This document shows, piece by piece, positions 1 to 8,084 of a stretch of 21,100 bases of DNA. The stretch's first letter is position 1. Every line of letters begins with the position of its first letter. The DNA is from DASYPQ01 sp041488095 (lineage in GTDB: Bacteria; Planctomycetota; UBA1135; GCA-002686595), in contig JBGPOP010000054.1 in NCBI GenBank assembly GCA_041488095.1, positions 1-21,100 of the forward strand. The letters run 5' to 3'. The position numbers were made by a program, and so were the translations under genes. Below the pieces are notes generated by a model that was not told the DNA's origin, ran no database searches, and was given only the letters and a program-made list of their open reading frames with translations.

Positions 1-781
1 CCACGAAGCGCTCGTCCTGATGATCCTCCTGCACCAGGCCCTGCACCGTGCGGATCGAGGCCAGCGTCTCCTGCGCGACCGAGGTCACCAGCCCGTCGCT
101 CGTCCGCGCCTCGCGCGCAACGGTGCGGATGCGCCAGCGGTAGCGCAGGATGGTTCCGAACAGGAACGGGGCGACCGACAGCGCCACGAGGGCGAACTGC
201 CAGTTGATCCACAACATGATGGCCAACATCCCGGCCAGCAGGCAGCAGTTGTAGATGACGATGTGGGACGTGTCCGTGATCAGGTCGTCGATGGCATTGA
301 TGTCGCCGCTGAGGCGCGTGGTCAGGTCTCCGATGCGCTGGCGGTCGTGGAAGCGCAACGACAGGCGCTGCATGTGGGCGAACAGGCGCCGGCGGAGGTC
401 GAAGCTGAAGTACTCGCCGATGCGGCCCATCGTGCGCATGTAGTAGAGGGTCGCCAGACCCGTGCCGAGCGCGATCAGCAGGCTCGTCGCGCAGGCGCCG
501 TAGAGGATCTGCATCCGCTCCAGCGGAAGATTGTCGAGCCACCGGCCGATCAGCGGCACGCGCGAGGACTTGTGCCCGATGACCCGGTCGATCACCACCT
601 TGAGGGGCCAGGGGCGCATGACCGTGAGCAGCGCGTCGAAGAGCATCGCGAAGTGGGCCAGCACGAGCGGCGTGCGGTGAGGGCCCAGCAGCGACAAGAA
701 GTACTGGCGCCACTCGCGCCAGGTCACGCTGGCCTGCGCCGGTGTCCCGGTCGACGCTCGCCATCGCGGTTCGGGGGACAT
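1..781 (-). CDS. ABC exporter, transmembrane domain (3' end beyond left edge)
   Basis: The minus frame opens with ATG at 781 and stays open to the window edge, giving about 260 residues. The product reads as the membrane domain of a type I ABC exporter (MsbA/HlyB fold). An amphipathic N-terminus is followed by hydrophobic segments near residues 35-55, 85-110 and 185-225. The motif RPWPLKVVIDRVIG is typical of this exporter group, as is the later segment with RIGDLTTRLSGDINAIDDL. The nucleotide-binding domain (Walker A, signature, Walker B) would lie past position 1 and cannot be seen. No C39 peptidase domain precedes the membrane part. The start lies 5 nt after the stop of the peptidase-CapA gene, so the two are almost certainly co-transcribed. 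The exporter probably moves whatever the upstream enzymes make; the substrate is unknown. Confidence 0.9.
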   Translation of the reverse strand, partial: MSPEPRWRASTGTPAQASVTWREWRQYFLSLLGPHRTPLVLAHFAMLFDALLTVMRPWPLKVVIDRVIGHKSSRVPLIGRWLDNLPLERMQILYGACATSLLIALGTGLATLYYMRTMGRIGEYFSFDLRRRLFAHMQRLSLRFHDRQRIGDLTTRLSGDINAIDDLITDTSHIVIYNCCLLAGMLAIMLWINWQFALVALSVAPFLFGTILRYRWRIRTVAREARTSDGLVTSVAQETLASIRTVQGLVQEDHQDERFV

Positions 782-786
782 GCGCG

Positions 787-3300
787 CTACGCGGAGCTCC
801 GGCTCTCGCGCTCCCCGGAAACCGGGCGCAGCGACCAGGGAAGCTCGAGGACGCCGCGGAAATCATCGAGGGTCAAAGCATCGCCGTGGGGACCGGAGAG
901 CTGCGCGAGGCGTTGCAGATAGTGCCGCGCGCCGCTCCCGCGCAGCACCTTGGGCTGATAAGCCACGCGCGGATCGCGGTTCTTGACGTAGAGCGGGTAG
1001 ACGAACACGCGCGTGCGCTGCTCCTCGAAGCGCAGGCCGATCAGCAGACCCTCGCCTTTGCTGTTGGCGGAGCCGAACGCCAGGTTCCCGACACCGTAGA
1101 AGATCGGCCGGTCGCGGTGGATCTCGAAGGGCTGGATCACGTGGGTGTGGTGGCCGATCACCGCGTCCGCTCCACAGTCGACCGCCCAGCGCGCCCTGGC
1201 GCGCTCCTCGGGCGACGGCTCACGCACATAGGGCACGCCCCAGTGGAAGGTGACCACGACGCGGTCGACCTGCTCCCGTAGCCGTCCGATGTCGGCCGCC
1301 AACGCCTCGGGCGGATCCATCGCGCTGCCCGGAAGCGTCCCGCGTGCGGCCGTCCGCCGATTCCAGTAGTAGCCGAGGAAGCCGACCCGCAACGCTCCGG
1401 CCTGCAGGATCACAGGGGCGTGCGCCGCGCGCTCGTCGACGCCGGCTCCCAACGGCGCGATGCCCGCCCTCCCCAGCACCGCGAGCGTCTCCAGCACGCC
1501 GCGTCGTCCGCAATCGAGCAGGTGGTTGTTGGCCAGGCTCATCACATGGAATCCTGCCCGCTTCAGAGCCAGCGCCAGTCGTGGATCGACGCGGTAGGAG
1601 AAGTTGCGAGGCCGCCGCCGGGCCTGGCTCGCGAAGGGACCCTCGAGATTACCGAGCACGATCGATGCACGTCGCAGCAGCGGCCGTACGAACTTGAACA
1701 CGTACTCCGAGCCCTTCTCGGCGATCACCGGCTTGGTTCGGCCTCCCAGCATGGTGTCGCCGGTGGCGACGACGGAGAGCGGCGGTTCGTCCAGCGCACG
1801 CAGCCGCTCCCCGAGCTCTCCTCGCGCGTACAGGTCCTCCGTCTCGGGGACGTCCTCCGGCGGTACGTGCCGCGCCAGCCGGACGCGCGCCGCCGCGAGG
1901 TCGGCTTGTGCGCCCGGTCCGTCGTCCTGGAGACGGAGGATCCGCGCCCTGCGGGGGACCCGCGCAGCTCCCGCGTCGCCCGCGACGGACGCGGTGACGG
2001 CCGGCGTCGGCACCGTCGTCTCCGATCCGTCCGGATGGATCCCGCGGCGCGCAAAGCACTCCAGCACCAGGTCGCGGTGCTCCCCGCCGTGGAGCATCTG
2101 ATCCGCGCGGAGCAGGACCGACAGCGCCGTCCCGAAGCCGGCTCGCGCGCGCGCCACGCTCCTGGCTGTGATGGGCCGCAGCGGGCCGACCTCTTGGCCG
2201 AGCAGCAGAAGGGTCTCGAGCACGAGCTTGTCGCACTCGCGCGCACCGTCCTCTCGCAGCTCCTGCAGCTTCGTGCGCAGCTCCCACAGCGCCGCCGCCC
2301 AGATCGTGCCGTTGGCGTGCGGATCGGCGGTGTCGGACGCGTCGTACTCTTCCATGCGGGCGGGGGAGTCCAGGCTGCGGCCGTGGATCTCCTGATCGTC
2401 GTGGCGACGGTGCCAGGCCCAGATGTGCGGCGCCTCGAGCATGGCCGCCACCCAATAGTCGCAGAACCCTTCGTCCAGGTCGGTCTTGCCGTTGCCCTGC
2501 CGCTCGGGCGCGCGCAGCGCATTGGCGCGGAAGTCGGCGGTGTGGCGTGTGATGTGGTGACCGTACTCGTGGTAGATCGTGCCCGCGTTGTGCGAAGCGC
2601 TGTGGCGGTAGCGGCCGCCGCCCGTCTCGACCAGGGCGCCGTGCTCGAGCAGCTTCCAGCCCGGGCCGAGGTGGATCTCGCCGTCGCGCGAGATCGGGTC
2701 GTACTCGGCCAGGCCGTAGCGCTGCGCGGGGAGGCGGTAATGTCCACCCTGGAACGGCACCCAGCGCTCGAATCGCAGGACCCCGTCCCGGGTCCCGTCC
2801 GGGCGCGGCGTGGCCGCGTGGTGCGCGTTCACCACGGCGATGACGCGAGGCAGCGAACACGCGCCCAGCTCCCGCAGGAGCATGTCGACGTACGCACCGA
2901 TGAGGTCGAGGTGGAAGTACGCATTGACCTCGCCGAAGTGCGCGGCCTCGACGTACCGCCGGCGGTACTTCTCGCTCCGCAGCGTGTACTTGTCGACGCG
3001 CGCCCCCCCGCGCTGGGGCTCGAACAGGAAATCGCCTCGCTCGTCGGGGCGCGCGTCGCCGACCGGGACCGGCACGACCTCGCCTGGCGAGACTCCGGGC
3101 TCGTTCACCACGGCCGCGTTGCGCACTCGCACGAAGCGGCCCCACAGTCGGCGCTCCCCCGGACCCTCCGCATCGAGCCGCGCGAGCGGGACGATCGCGA
3201 GCGCCGCGCGCCCTCCGCCCTCGCAGGTCCGGTCGGCCAGCCACACGAAGACCTGACCTCGGCTCGTGCGCCCAGGATCCGGAAGGCTTCGCGCCGTCAT
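787..3300 (-). CDS. HEYGHH metallopeptidase fused to CapA-like (PGA_cap) domain
   Basis: 837 residues. The N-terminal half (about 1-430) looks like a gluzincin metallopeptidase. It has the zinc motif HEYGHH at residues 244-249 and a downstream EGFCD at 277-281 that supplies the third ligand and the usual aspartate. The upstream segment FGEVNAYFHLD resembles M36/fungalysin-like proteins. A proline/arginine-rich linker leads to a CapA domain (about 507-800) with all the usual metallophosphatase-fold motifs: GDTMLGG at 514-520, NLEGP, NNHLLD, HWGVPY, GHHTHVIQ and YGVGNLAF. CapA proteins are tied to poly-gamma-glutamate and related polymers. No signal peptide is visible, so a cytoplasmic protein is likely. 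I chose ATG 3300 because it overlaps the upstream stop as ATGA and sequence above it is not protein-like. The frame is continuous, so the fusion is seen directly; the joint function is inferred. Confidence 0.9.
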   Translation of the reverse strand: MTARSLPDPGRTSRGQVFVWLADRTCEGGGRAALAIVPLARLDAEGPGERRLWGRFVRVRNAAVVNEPGVSPGEVVPVPVGDARPDERGDFLFEPQRGGARVDKYTLRSEKYRRRYVEAAHFGEVNAYFHLDLIGAYVDMLLRELGACSLPRVIAVVNAHHAATPRPDGTRDGVLRFERWVPFQGGHYRLPAQRYGLAEYDPISRDGEIHLGPGWKLLEHGALVETGGGRYRHSASHNAGTIYHEYGHHITRHTADFRANALRAPERQGNGKTDLDEGFCDYWVAAMLEAPHIWAWHRRHDDQEIHGRSLDSPARMEEYDASDTADPHANGTIWAAALWELRTKLQELREDGARECDKLVLETLLLLGQEVGPLRPITARSVARARAGFGTALSVLLRADQMLHGGEHRDLVLECFARRGIHPDGSETTVPTPAVTASVAGDAGAARVPRRARILRLQDDGPGAQADLAAARVRLARHVPPEDVPETEDLYARGELGERLRALDEPPLSVVATGDTMLGGRTKPVIAEKGSEYVFKFVRPLLRRASIVLGNLEGPFASQARRRPRNFSYRVDPRLALALKRAGFHVMSLANNHLLDCGRRGVLETLAVLGRAGIAPLGAGVDERAAHAPVILQAGALRVGFLGYYWNRRTAARGTLPGSAMDPPEALAADIGRLREQVDRVVVTFHWGVPYVREPSPEERARARWAVDCGADAVIGHHTHVIQPFEIHRDRPIFYGVGNLAFGSANSKGEGLLIGLRFEEQRTRVFVYPLYVKNRDPRVAYQPKVLRGSGARHYLQRLAQLSGPHGDALTLDDFRGVLELPWSLRPVSGERESRSSA

Positions 3301-4340
3301 GGGGCCACGGTGACGCGGCCGGATACCGAACGCGTCAGCCGCTCGTTCAGCTCCCCGCGCTGCAGCGCCGCCGCGGTCAGGCATGGAACGCCCGTCCTGG
3401 CCTGGGCCTCGCGCATGCCGAGCGGGCTCATCGAGATCACTCCCGACATCACCACCGGTTCGAGTCCCCACGCTCGCAGGATGTCCACGCCGCCTGCCGC
3501 TGCCAGCGCATCGCCGCACGCGAAGACCCATGCGTCGATGGTCTCGGTGAAGCGTTGGCACTGCAGCAGGGCCGAGGTCTCCTTCTGCAACAGGCCGTCG
3601 GCGATCTCCATGACCACCCAGCCGGCACCCTGCGCGGTGGCGTGGGCGCAGAGCAGGTGGTGAAGGGCGAGCAGCTCCTCCAGCGTGCACAGGTAGGTCG
3701 AGGGCAACCCTCCATCGACGAAGTCGAGGACCGGGTGGGCCCCGGCGTCCTGCATGGACCACGCATCGCGCCCGCTGGCCGTGCCGGTGAGCTTGACGGC
3801 CGCCACCGGGCGGTTCTCACGCCTGAGCCCGAGGATCAGGCTGGTGGCGGTGTAGGTCTTGCCGACGTCCATGGCGCTGCCGCACACCGCGACGACCCTC
3901 GGTCGGCCCCGGAGCGGGAGGGTCGGCAGCGCGAAGTCCGGCAGCCGCAGCGGACGCCCCTCGGCGTCGCCGATGGATCCGAGGAGTCGCAGCCGGCTCG
4001 GATCGAGGACCTTGTCGTGCTTGCTCTCGCACACGCCGCAAACGCCGCCCATCGAGAGCAGGTCGCAGGCGTCGCCCTTGGCGCGCGCGTAGCCCTCGAA
4101 CTGCGTCGAGGCGTAGCGGTTCCCGAACACCACGGCGATCCGGTCGCCTTCGTGCAGGCTGGACGCCCTGCCGCTCGCCAGCTCCAGGCGCGTGTTCTTG
4201 CCGATGGACTCGACGCGGGCGAGGGCGATGTCACCGACGCCCGGCGACTTGGGGATCGGCAGCAGACGGGCCAGCTTGCCCAGGGGCACGTGACGGAGCG
4301 CCAGGGGGATGCGGAACGAATCTTGGGGGAGCTCGGTCAT
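3297..4340 (-). CDS. DUF1611/dethiobiotin-synthetase-like P-loop protein
   Basis: 347 residues. The C-terminal two thirds carry a P-loop of the dethiobiotin synthetase/DUF1611 type, GSAMDVGKT at 154-162, followed by VKLTGTASGRD, the same pattern as GTDTxVGKT proteins. The N-terminal part is a probable beta-rich module (GDIALARVESIGKNTRLEL, then GDRIAVVFGNRYA) and a CxxC pair at Cys101/Cys104 that could bind metal. In better-known DUF1611 proteins (DgcN type) the domain acts on amino acids such as D-glutamate; whether that applies here is unknown. The open frame reaches 4496, but the extra residues are arginine-rich and unlike protein, so I start at ATG 4340. No clear Shine-Dalgarno precedes it. 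Its stop overlaps the next start (ATGA), implying translational coupling with the peptidase-CapA protein. Confidence 0.82.
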   Translation of the reverse strand: MTELPQDSFRIPLALRHVPLGKLARLLPIPKSPGVGDIALARVESIGKNTRLELASGRASSLHEGDRIAVVFGNRYASTQFEGYARAKGDACDLLSMGGVCGVCESKHDKVLDPSRLRLLGSIGDAEGRPLRLPDFALPTLPLRGRPRVVAVCGSAMDVGKTYTATSLILGLRRENRPVAAVKLTGTASGRDAWSMQDAGAHPVLDFVDGGLPSTYLCTLEELLALHHLLCAHATAQGAGWVVMEIADGLLQKETSALLQCQRFTETIDAWVFACGDALAAAGGVDILRAWGLEPVVMSGVISMSPLGMREAQARTGVPCLTAAALQRGELNERLTRSVSGRVTVAP

Positions 4341-4642
4341 GGGGAATGCGCTTGCGAGTCGGGTTTCCAGGTTCCGGTGTCGTGCGTGCCGCTGCTCGCG
4401 ATGGCTCTCAGACCGGCGAGCCCGTGGTCGACAGCCGCGAATCGCTCTCGGTCGAGGGGTGACGCCCGACTCGAGCTCCGCGGAGTTCCATGCCACGTCC
4501 TCCAGTTCCTGGTTCGATGATCAGGATGGAACAGCACAGAGGGATTCGCCAGCCCCCGGGCATCCGATTTCGGGGCAGGCGGTCTGCGTCGGCCGCGCCG
4601 GGGGGGACGGAGAGGTCTCTTGCCACGGCGACCCGGCGCTGC
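4341..4642. other. Intergenic region between porin stop and P-loop gene start
   Basis: About 300 bp without a convincing gene. Both flanking genes run on the minus strand. The region must hold the promoter of the three-gene cassette and the 3' end of the porin transcript. I see one strong hairpin (listed separately) but no clear -35/-10 pair. Confidence 0.6.
4547..4581 (-). terminator. GC-rich hairpin downstream of porin (possible terminator)
   Basis: Arms CGCC-A-GCCCC (4547-4556) and GGGGC-A-GGCG (4572-4581) pair over nine base pairs with one A-A mismatch, enclosing a 15-nt loop. It lies about 60 nt past the porin stop. No T-tract follows on the minus strand, so intrinsic termination is uncertain; it could also be a leader structure or transcript-stabilising stem. 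Confidence 0.35.
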
Positions 4643-5713
4643 TCAGAAGGCGACCGTGACGCCGAGCTCGAGCAACGCGGCCTCGTTCACCCCCGCCGTG
4701 TGCTCCCAGTCGAGCTGCCACTTGCAAGCGTGGCCGTGCACGTACCAGTTCAGGCCGAACCAGGTCTTCCGCGTGCGCTGTATGTCGTCGAGATCCTCGT
4801 AGCGCACGGCCGCCTCATGTTTCCCGGTCAGCATGCACGCGAGCGCGACGGCGTACGGGGTCGTGCCTCCGCTCCCGCTCGCATGCTTGGCGGCGCCGTG
4901 CCTCACGGAATTGGGCGTGAAGCCGTCGCCGTAGTCCACCACTTCGCCTTGGAAGAAGAACCGACCCGAGCAGCCCTCGACCTCCCCGCCGAGCACCGTT
5001 CCCTGGTCGATCGAGCCCTCGTTGACCACACCCACGCCGGCGGTGATGCGTGTCTTCGCGTCGACGCCGTAGCCGCCCTCCTGCTTGAGATCGATCCCGC
5101 CTCCGGCGACGGCCCAGGCGAGCTTGCCGACCAGCAGCAGATCCTTGTCCGCGCCATCCCCGCCGTTCTGGGCGGAAGCGAACCAGCGCACGCCATCCAC
5201 CTTGCCGTTGAGCATGAAACCGTCATCACGGCGGTTCCAGATCGAGCCTTGCACGGAACGGTGGAGGAAGAGGCCTTTCGACCTCGCATCGGTCGCGCTG
5301 TACAAGAACGGTGGCCGGAACTTGCCCATGGTTCCGCGGACGTGCCCCACCACGGGAAAGCTGACCTCGACGTCCCTGAACTGGAACTGGCCCTGGGAAG
5401 TCAACGCGTCGATGCCCAGGTTGTAGCGGAAGCCTTCGCCCGCAGGCCCGTTGACCTCCAGCCAGACCTTGTTCACCTGGAAGCCGTCGCGATCGGCGAT
5501 GTGGCTGCCGGCGATGTCGTCAAAGCGCTCGTAGCTCGTGAGGATGAAACCGCTGATACGGGGGCCCGCGGTCTTGCCTTGCGTGCTCTCGAGTTGTCGC
5601 TGCAGCTGCTCGATCTCGCGGTCGAGCCCCTGCCAGTCGTCGGACGCGTGGCTCCCGTCCGCGCCGGAAGCCAGCGAAATCAGCGACAGCGTGCTGAGCG
5701 CCAGCGCGTTCAT
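4643..5713 (-). CDS. OprO/P-like outer-membrane porin
   Basis: 356 residues. A short hydrophobic signal segment (MNALALSTLSLISLASG) is followed by a predicted coiled coil around residues 27-42 (LDREIEQLQRQLEST). The rest reads as a beta barrel, with alternating short strands and repeated G-x-aromatic patterns. The segment GKFRPPF and the block RRDDGFMLNGKVDG are typical of phosphate-selective porin O/P-type proteins. The chain ends in a C-terminal phenylalanine (GVTVAF), the normal barrel assembly signal. The role is presumably diffusion of small anions or other solutes across the outer membrane; the substrate cannot be read from sequence. The open frame reaches 6046, but only the start at 5713 gives a signal peptide. 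It is divergent from the propeller gene at 5961. Confidence 0.85.
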   Translation of the reverse strand: MNALALSTLSLISLASGADGSHASDDWQGLDREIEQLQRQLESTQGKTAGPRISGFILTSYERFDDIAGSHIADRDGFQVNKVWLEVNGPAGEGFRYNLGIDALTSQGQFQFRDVEVSFPVVGHVRGTMGKFRPPFLYSATDARSKGLFLHRSVQGSIWNRRDDGFMLNGKVDGVRWFASAQNGGDGADKDLLLVGKLAWAVAGGGIDLKQEGGYGVDAKTRITAGVGVVNEGSIDQGTVLGGEVEGCSGRFFFQGEVVDYGDGFTPNSVRHGAAKHASGSGGTTPYAVALACMLTGKHEAAVRYEDLDDIQRTRKTWFGLNWYVHGHACKWQLDWEHTAGVNEAALLELGVTVAF

Positions 5714-5893
5714 GGTGCGGGGAACTTGGAGGGGACCCGCGATGCCGCGGATCGGGCGGGAACCTATCACCGTCGCGGTCCGTCGTCCAGCGCCTGGACA
5801 TTCTTCGCCGACCGGAGGCGGTGCTGCGAGCCTCATGCGCGTGGCGGAAATGTCATGTGAGCTGCGAATTTTTCGACCTGCCCGCTCGACTGC

Positions 5894-5922
5894 TTGCCGT
5901 CCTGATGCACTGCGCGTAGACT
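5894..5922 (+). promoter_or_regulatory. Candidate sigma-70 promoter for the propeller gene
   Basis: TTGCCG (5894-5899) and TAGACT (5917-5922) are separated by exactly 17 nt, each matching consensus at four of six positions. Transcription would begin near 5929, leaving a 5' UTR of about 32 nt. A GAAGG ribosome-binding site follows at 5948-5952, eight bases before the ATG at 5961. Not tested; the match could be chance. Confidence 0.45.
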
Positions 5923-5960
5923 TCGCTGGGTCACCGCTCGCAGAAACGAAGGTTATTTCG

Positions 5961-8084
5961 ATGAAGTCGTGCAGGTTCAGGTGGATTCGTGGGCATGCGT
6001 GGAGCGTCGGCGGCAGCCTGCTCGGCGCGGCGGTTCTCCTCGGCACCGCCCCGGCCCAGAGTGTGACTCGCGTGAACGTCTCCTCGGCGAACGCCCAGGC
6101 GAACGGGCTCAGCAGCGACGCCCAGATGACCGCGGACGGACGCTACATCGTGTTCTCCAGCGACGCCACGAACCTCGTTGCGGGGGACGTGAATGGCTTC
6201 CGTGACGTCTTCGTCCGCGACCGCCTGACGGGGACCACCACGCTGGTGAGCGTCAGCTCGGCCGGCGTCCAGGGAAACGGTCTGAGCAGCGTGTCCGATT
6301 CCTCTCCGATCTCGGCCGACGGTCGCTACGTGGTCTTCTACAGCTCCGCCAGCAATCTCGTCTTGGCTGACACCAACCTCGTGCGCGACGTCTTCCTGCG
6401 CGACCTGCAGACCAGCACGACGACGCGCGTGAGCGTCAGCTCGGCTGGGGTCCAGGGCAACGGCGTGAGCAGCCAACCCACGCTCTCGGCCGACGGGCGG
6501 TACGTGGCCTTCTACAGCTCCGCCGACAATCTGGTCTCGGGAGACACCAACCTGGCACGCGATTGCTTCGTGCGCGATCTGCAGATGAGCACGACCATCC
6601 GGGTCAGCGTCAGCTCGACCGGCTTCCAGGGCAACGCCGAGAGCAGCGGGGTCGTGATCTCGGCCGACGGACATACCGTGGCGTTCTACAGCGACGCCAA
6701 CAACCTCGTCGGCGGCGACACGAACGTGTTCCGGGACGTCTTCGTGCGCGATCTGCAGACCAACACGACCTCTCGAGTCAGCGTCAGCTCCGTCGGGGTG
6801 CAAGGGAACAAGCTCAGCAGCGGGCCGGGGCTCTCCGCCGACGGGCGCTACGTGGTGTTCTACAGCGACTCTACCAACCTGGTCTCGGGCGACACGAATG
6901 CCGTGCGCGATGTCTTCCTGCGGGACCGCCAGACCAGCGCGACCACCCGGGTCAGCGTCTCCTCCAGCAACGCCCAGGGGAATGCACGGAGCGAGGCAAC
7001 CGCCATTTCGGGGGACGGCCTGTTCGTTGCCTTCGACAGCGACGCCACCAACATGGTTTCGGGCGACACGAACCTCGTCCGCGACACCTTCCTCCGCGAC
7101 CTCCAGGCGGGCACGACCCGCCGGGTGAACGTGAATTCGAGCGGCGCTCAGGGCAACTCCAACAGCGCCGACGCCGTCCTGTCTTCCGACGGACGCTTCG
7201 TCGCTTTCGGAAGCTACGCCAGCAACTTGATCGTCGTGGACACCAACGCGGTCGAGGACGTGTTCGTGTACGACCGGCAGCCACCTCTCGATACGGACGG
7301 CGACGGCATCCCGGACGCAAGCGACAACTGCCCCACCATCCCGAACCCAGGTCAACAGGACGGTGATGGCGACGGAGTTGGCGATGCGTGCGACAACTGT
7401 CCTACGATAGCGAATCCTGGCCAGGCGGACTGCGACGGTAACGGCATCGGCGACGTGTGCGCGATCGCCGGCGGAGCGCCGGACTGCAACCTGAACGGCG
7501 TGCCTGACACCTGCGACCTCACCTCGGGCACGAGCCACGACATCAACGGCAACGGCATTCCGGACGAGTGCGAGGGGACCCTGGTGCCCTTCTGCTTCCC
7601 CGGCCTGAACGGCGTGATCCCGTGTCCGTGCAACAACCCACCCACGGGGACGGGCAAGGGCTGCAACAACTTCGGTGCGGGGCCCACGGACAGCGCCCAG
7701 CTGACCGCCACCGGCAGCCCTTCGCTCTCGGCGGACACATTGGTTTTCACCTCCACGGGTGAGAACAACACGTCGCTGACGATCTTCCTGCAAGGCACCA
7801 CGAGCAGCGCCACCGGGCTCGTGTATGGCGCCGGCGTCCGCTGCGTGACCGGCACCCTGAAGCGACTCTACACCGGCGGCGCCACGGGCGGCTCCATCAC
7901 GCGCCCCAGCGGCGCCGATCCCAGTGTTCACGTGCGGTCCGCCGCGTTGGGGGATCCGATCTCGGCCGGTCAAGCGCGCTACTACATGACGTACTACCGC
8001 GACCCGAATGCAGCCGGCCCGTGTGGCAACACGGCGAGCACCTTCAACGACAGCCAGGCGGGTTCGATCACCTGGGCGCCGTGA
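5961..8084 (+). CDS. Secreted seven-bladed PD40-like propeller with TSP3 repeats and Cys-rich C-terminal domain
   Basis: 707 residues. The N-terminus is a signal peptide (hydrophobic about 16-30, ending near PAQS). Residues 37-443 hold seven repeats of 58 residues (one is 61) with the pattern RVSVSS..QGN...S.DGRYV.F.S...NLV.GDTN..RDVF.RD, the TolB/PD40 blade type. Residues 444-542 are calcium-binding thrombospondin type 3 repeats (DTDGDGIPDASDNCP, DGDGDGVGDACDNCP, then DCNLNGVPDTCD and DINGNGIPDECE). Residues 543-707 form a cysteine-rich C-terminal domain (CPCNNPP...GCNN...YGAGVRC..GTLKRL) shared with the gene at 19888. Probably exported to the periplasm or cell surface; ligand unknown. ATG 5961 is supported by the signal peptide and the GAAGG site. 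Confidence 0.92.
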   Translation: MKSCRFRWIRGHAWSVGGSLLGAAVLLGTAPAQSVTRVNVSSANAQANGLSSDAQMTADGRYIVFSSDATNLVAGDVNGFRDVFVRDRLTGTTTLVSVSSAGVQGNGLSSVSDSSPISADGRYVVFYSSASNLVLADTNLVRDVFLRDLQTSTTTRVSVSSAGVQGNGVSSQPTLSADGRYVAFYSSADNLVSGDTNLARDCFVRDLQMSTTIRVSVSSTGFQGNAESSGVVISADGHTVAFYSDANNLVGGDTNVFRDVFVRDLQTNTTSRVSVSSVGVQGNKLSSGPGLSADGRYVVFYSDSTNLVSGDTNAVRDVFLRDRQTSATTRVSVSSSNAQGNARSEATAISGDGLFVAFDSDATNMVSGDTNLVRDTFLRDLQAGTTRRVNVNSSGAQGNSNSADAVLSSDGRFVAFGSYASNLIVVDTNAVEDVFVYDRQPPLDTDGDGIPDASDNCPTIPNPGQQDGDGDGVGDACDNCPTIANPGQADCDGNGIGDVCAIAGGAPDCNLNGVPDTCDLTSGTSHDINGNGIPDECEGTLVPFCFPGLNGVIPCPCNNPPTGTGKGCNNFGAGPTDSAQLTATGSPSLSADTLVFTSTGENNTSLTIFLQGTTSSATGLVYGAGVRCVTGTLKRLYTGGATGGSITRPSGADPSVHVRSAALGDPISAGQARYYMTYYRDPNAAGPCGNTASTFNDSQAGSITWAP
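6069..7289 (+). repeat. Seven tandem ~174-bp repeats encoding propeller blades
   Basis: Seven in-frame units of 58 codons (the second has three extra codons) recur through the propeller. The blocks encoding SADGRYV, NLVSGDTN and DVFxRD are also alike at DNA level. Such repeats can expand or contract by recombination, but the count of seven matches a closed propeller and suggests selection on number. Confidence 0.85.

Noticed and set aside
20..922. Plus-strand 300-codon open frame at the left edge
   Set aside because: It is the complement of the ABC exporter and the end of the CapA gene; no protein-like composition.
1420..3663. 747-codon plus-strand open frame antisense to the peptidase-CapA gene
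   Set aside because: Arg/Ala/Gly-rich shadow translation with no domain pattern; the minus-strand reading has clear catalytic motifs.
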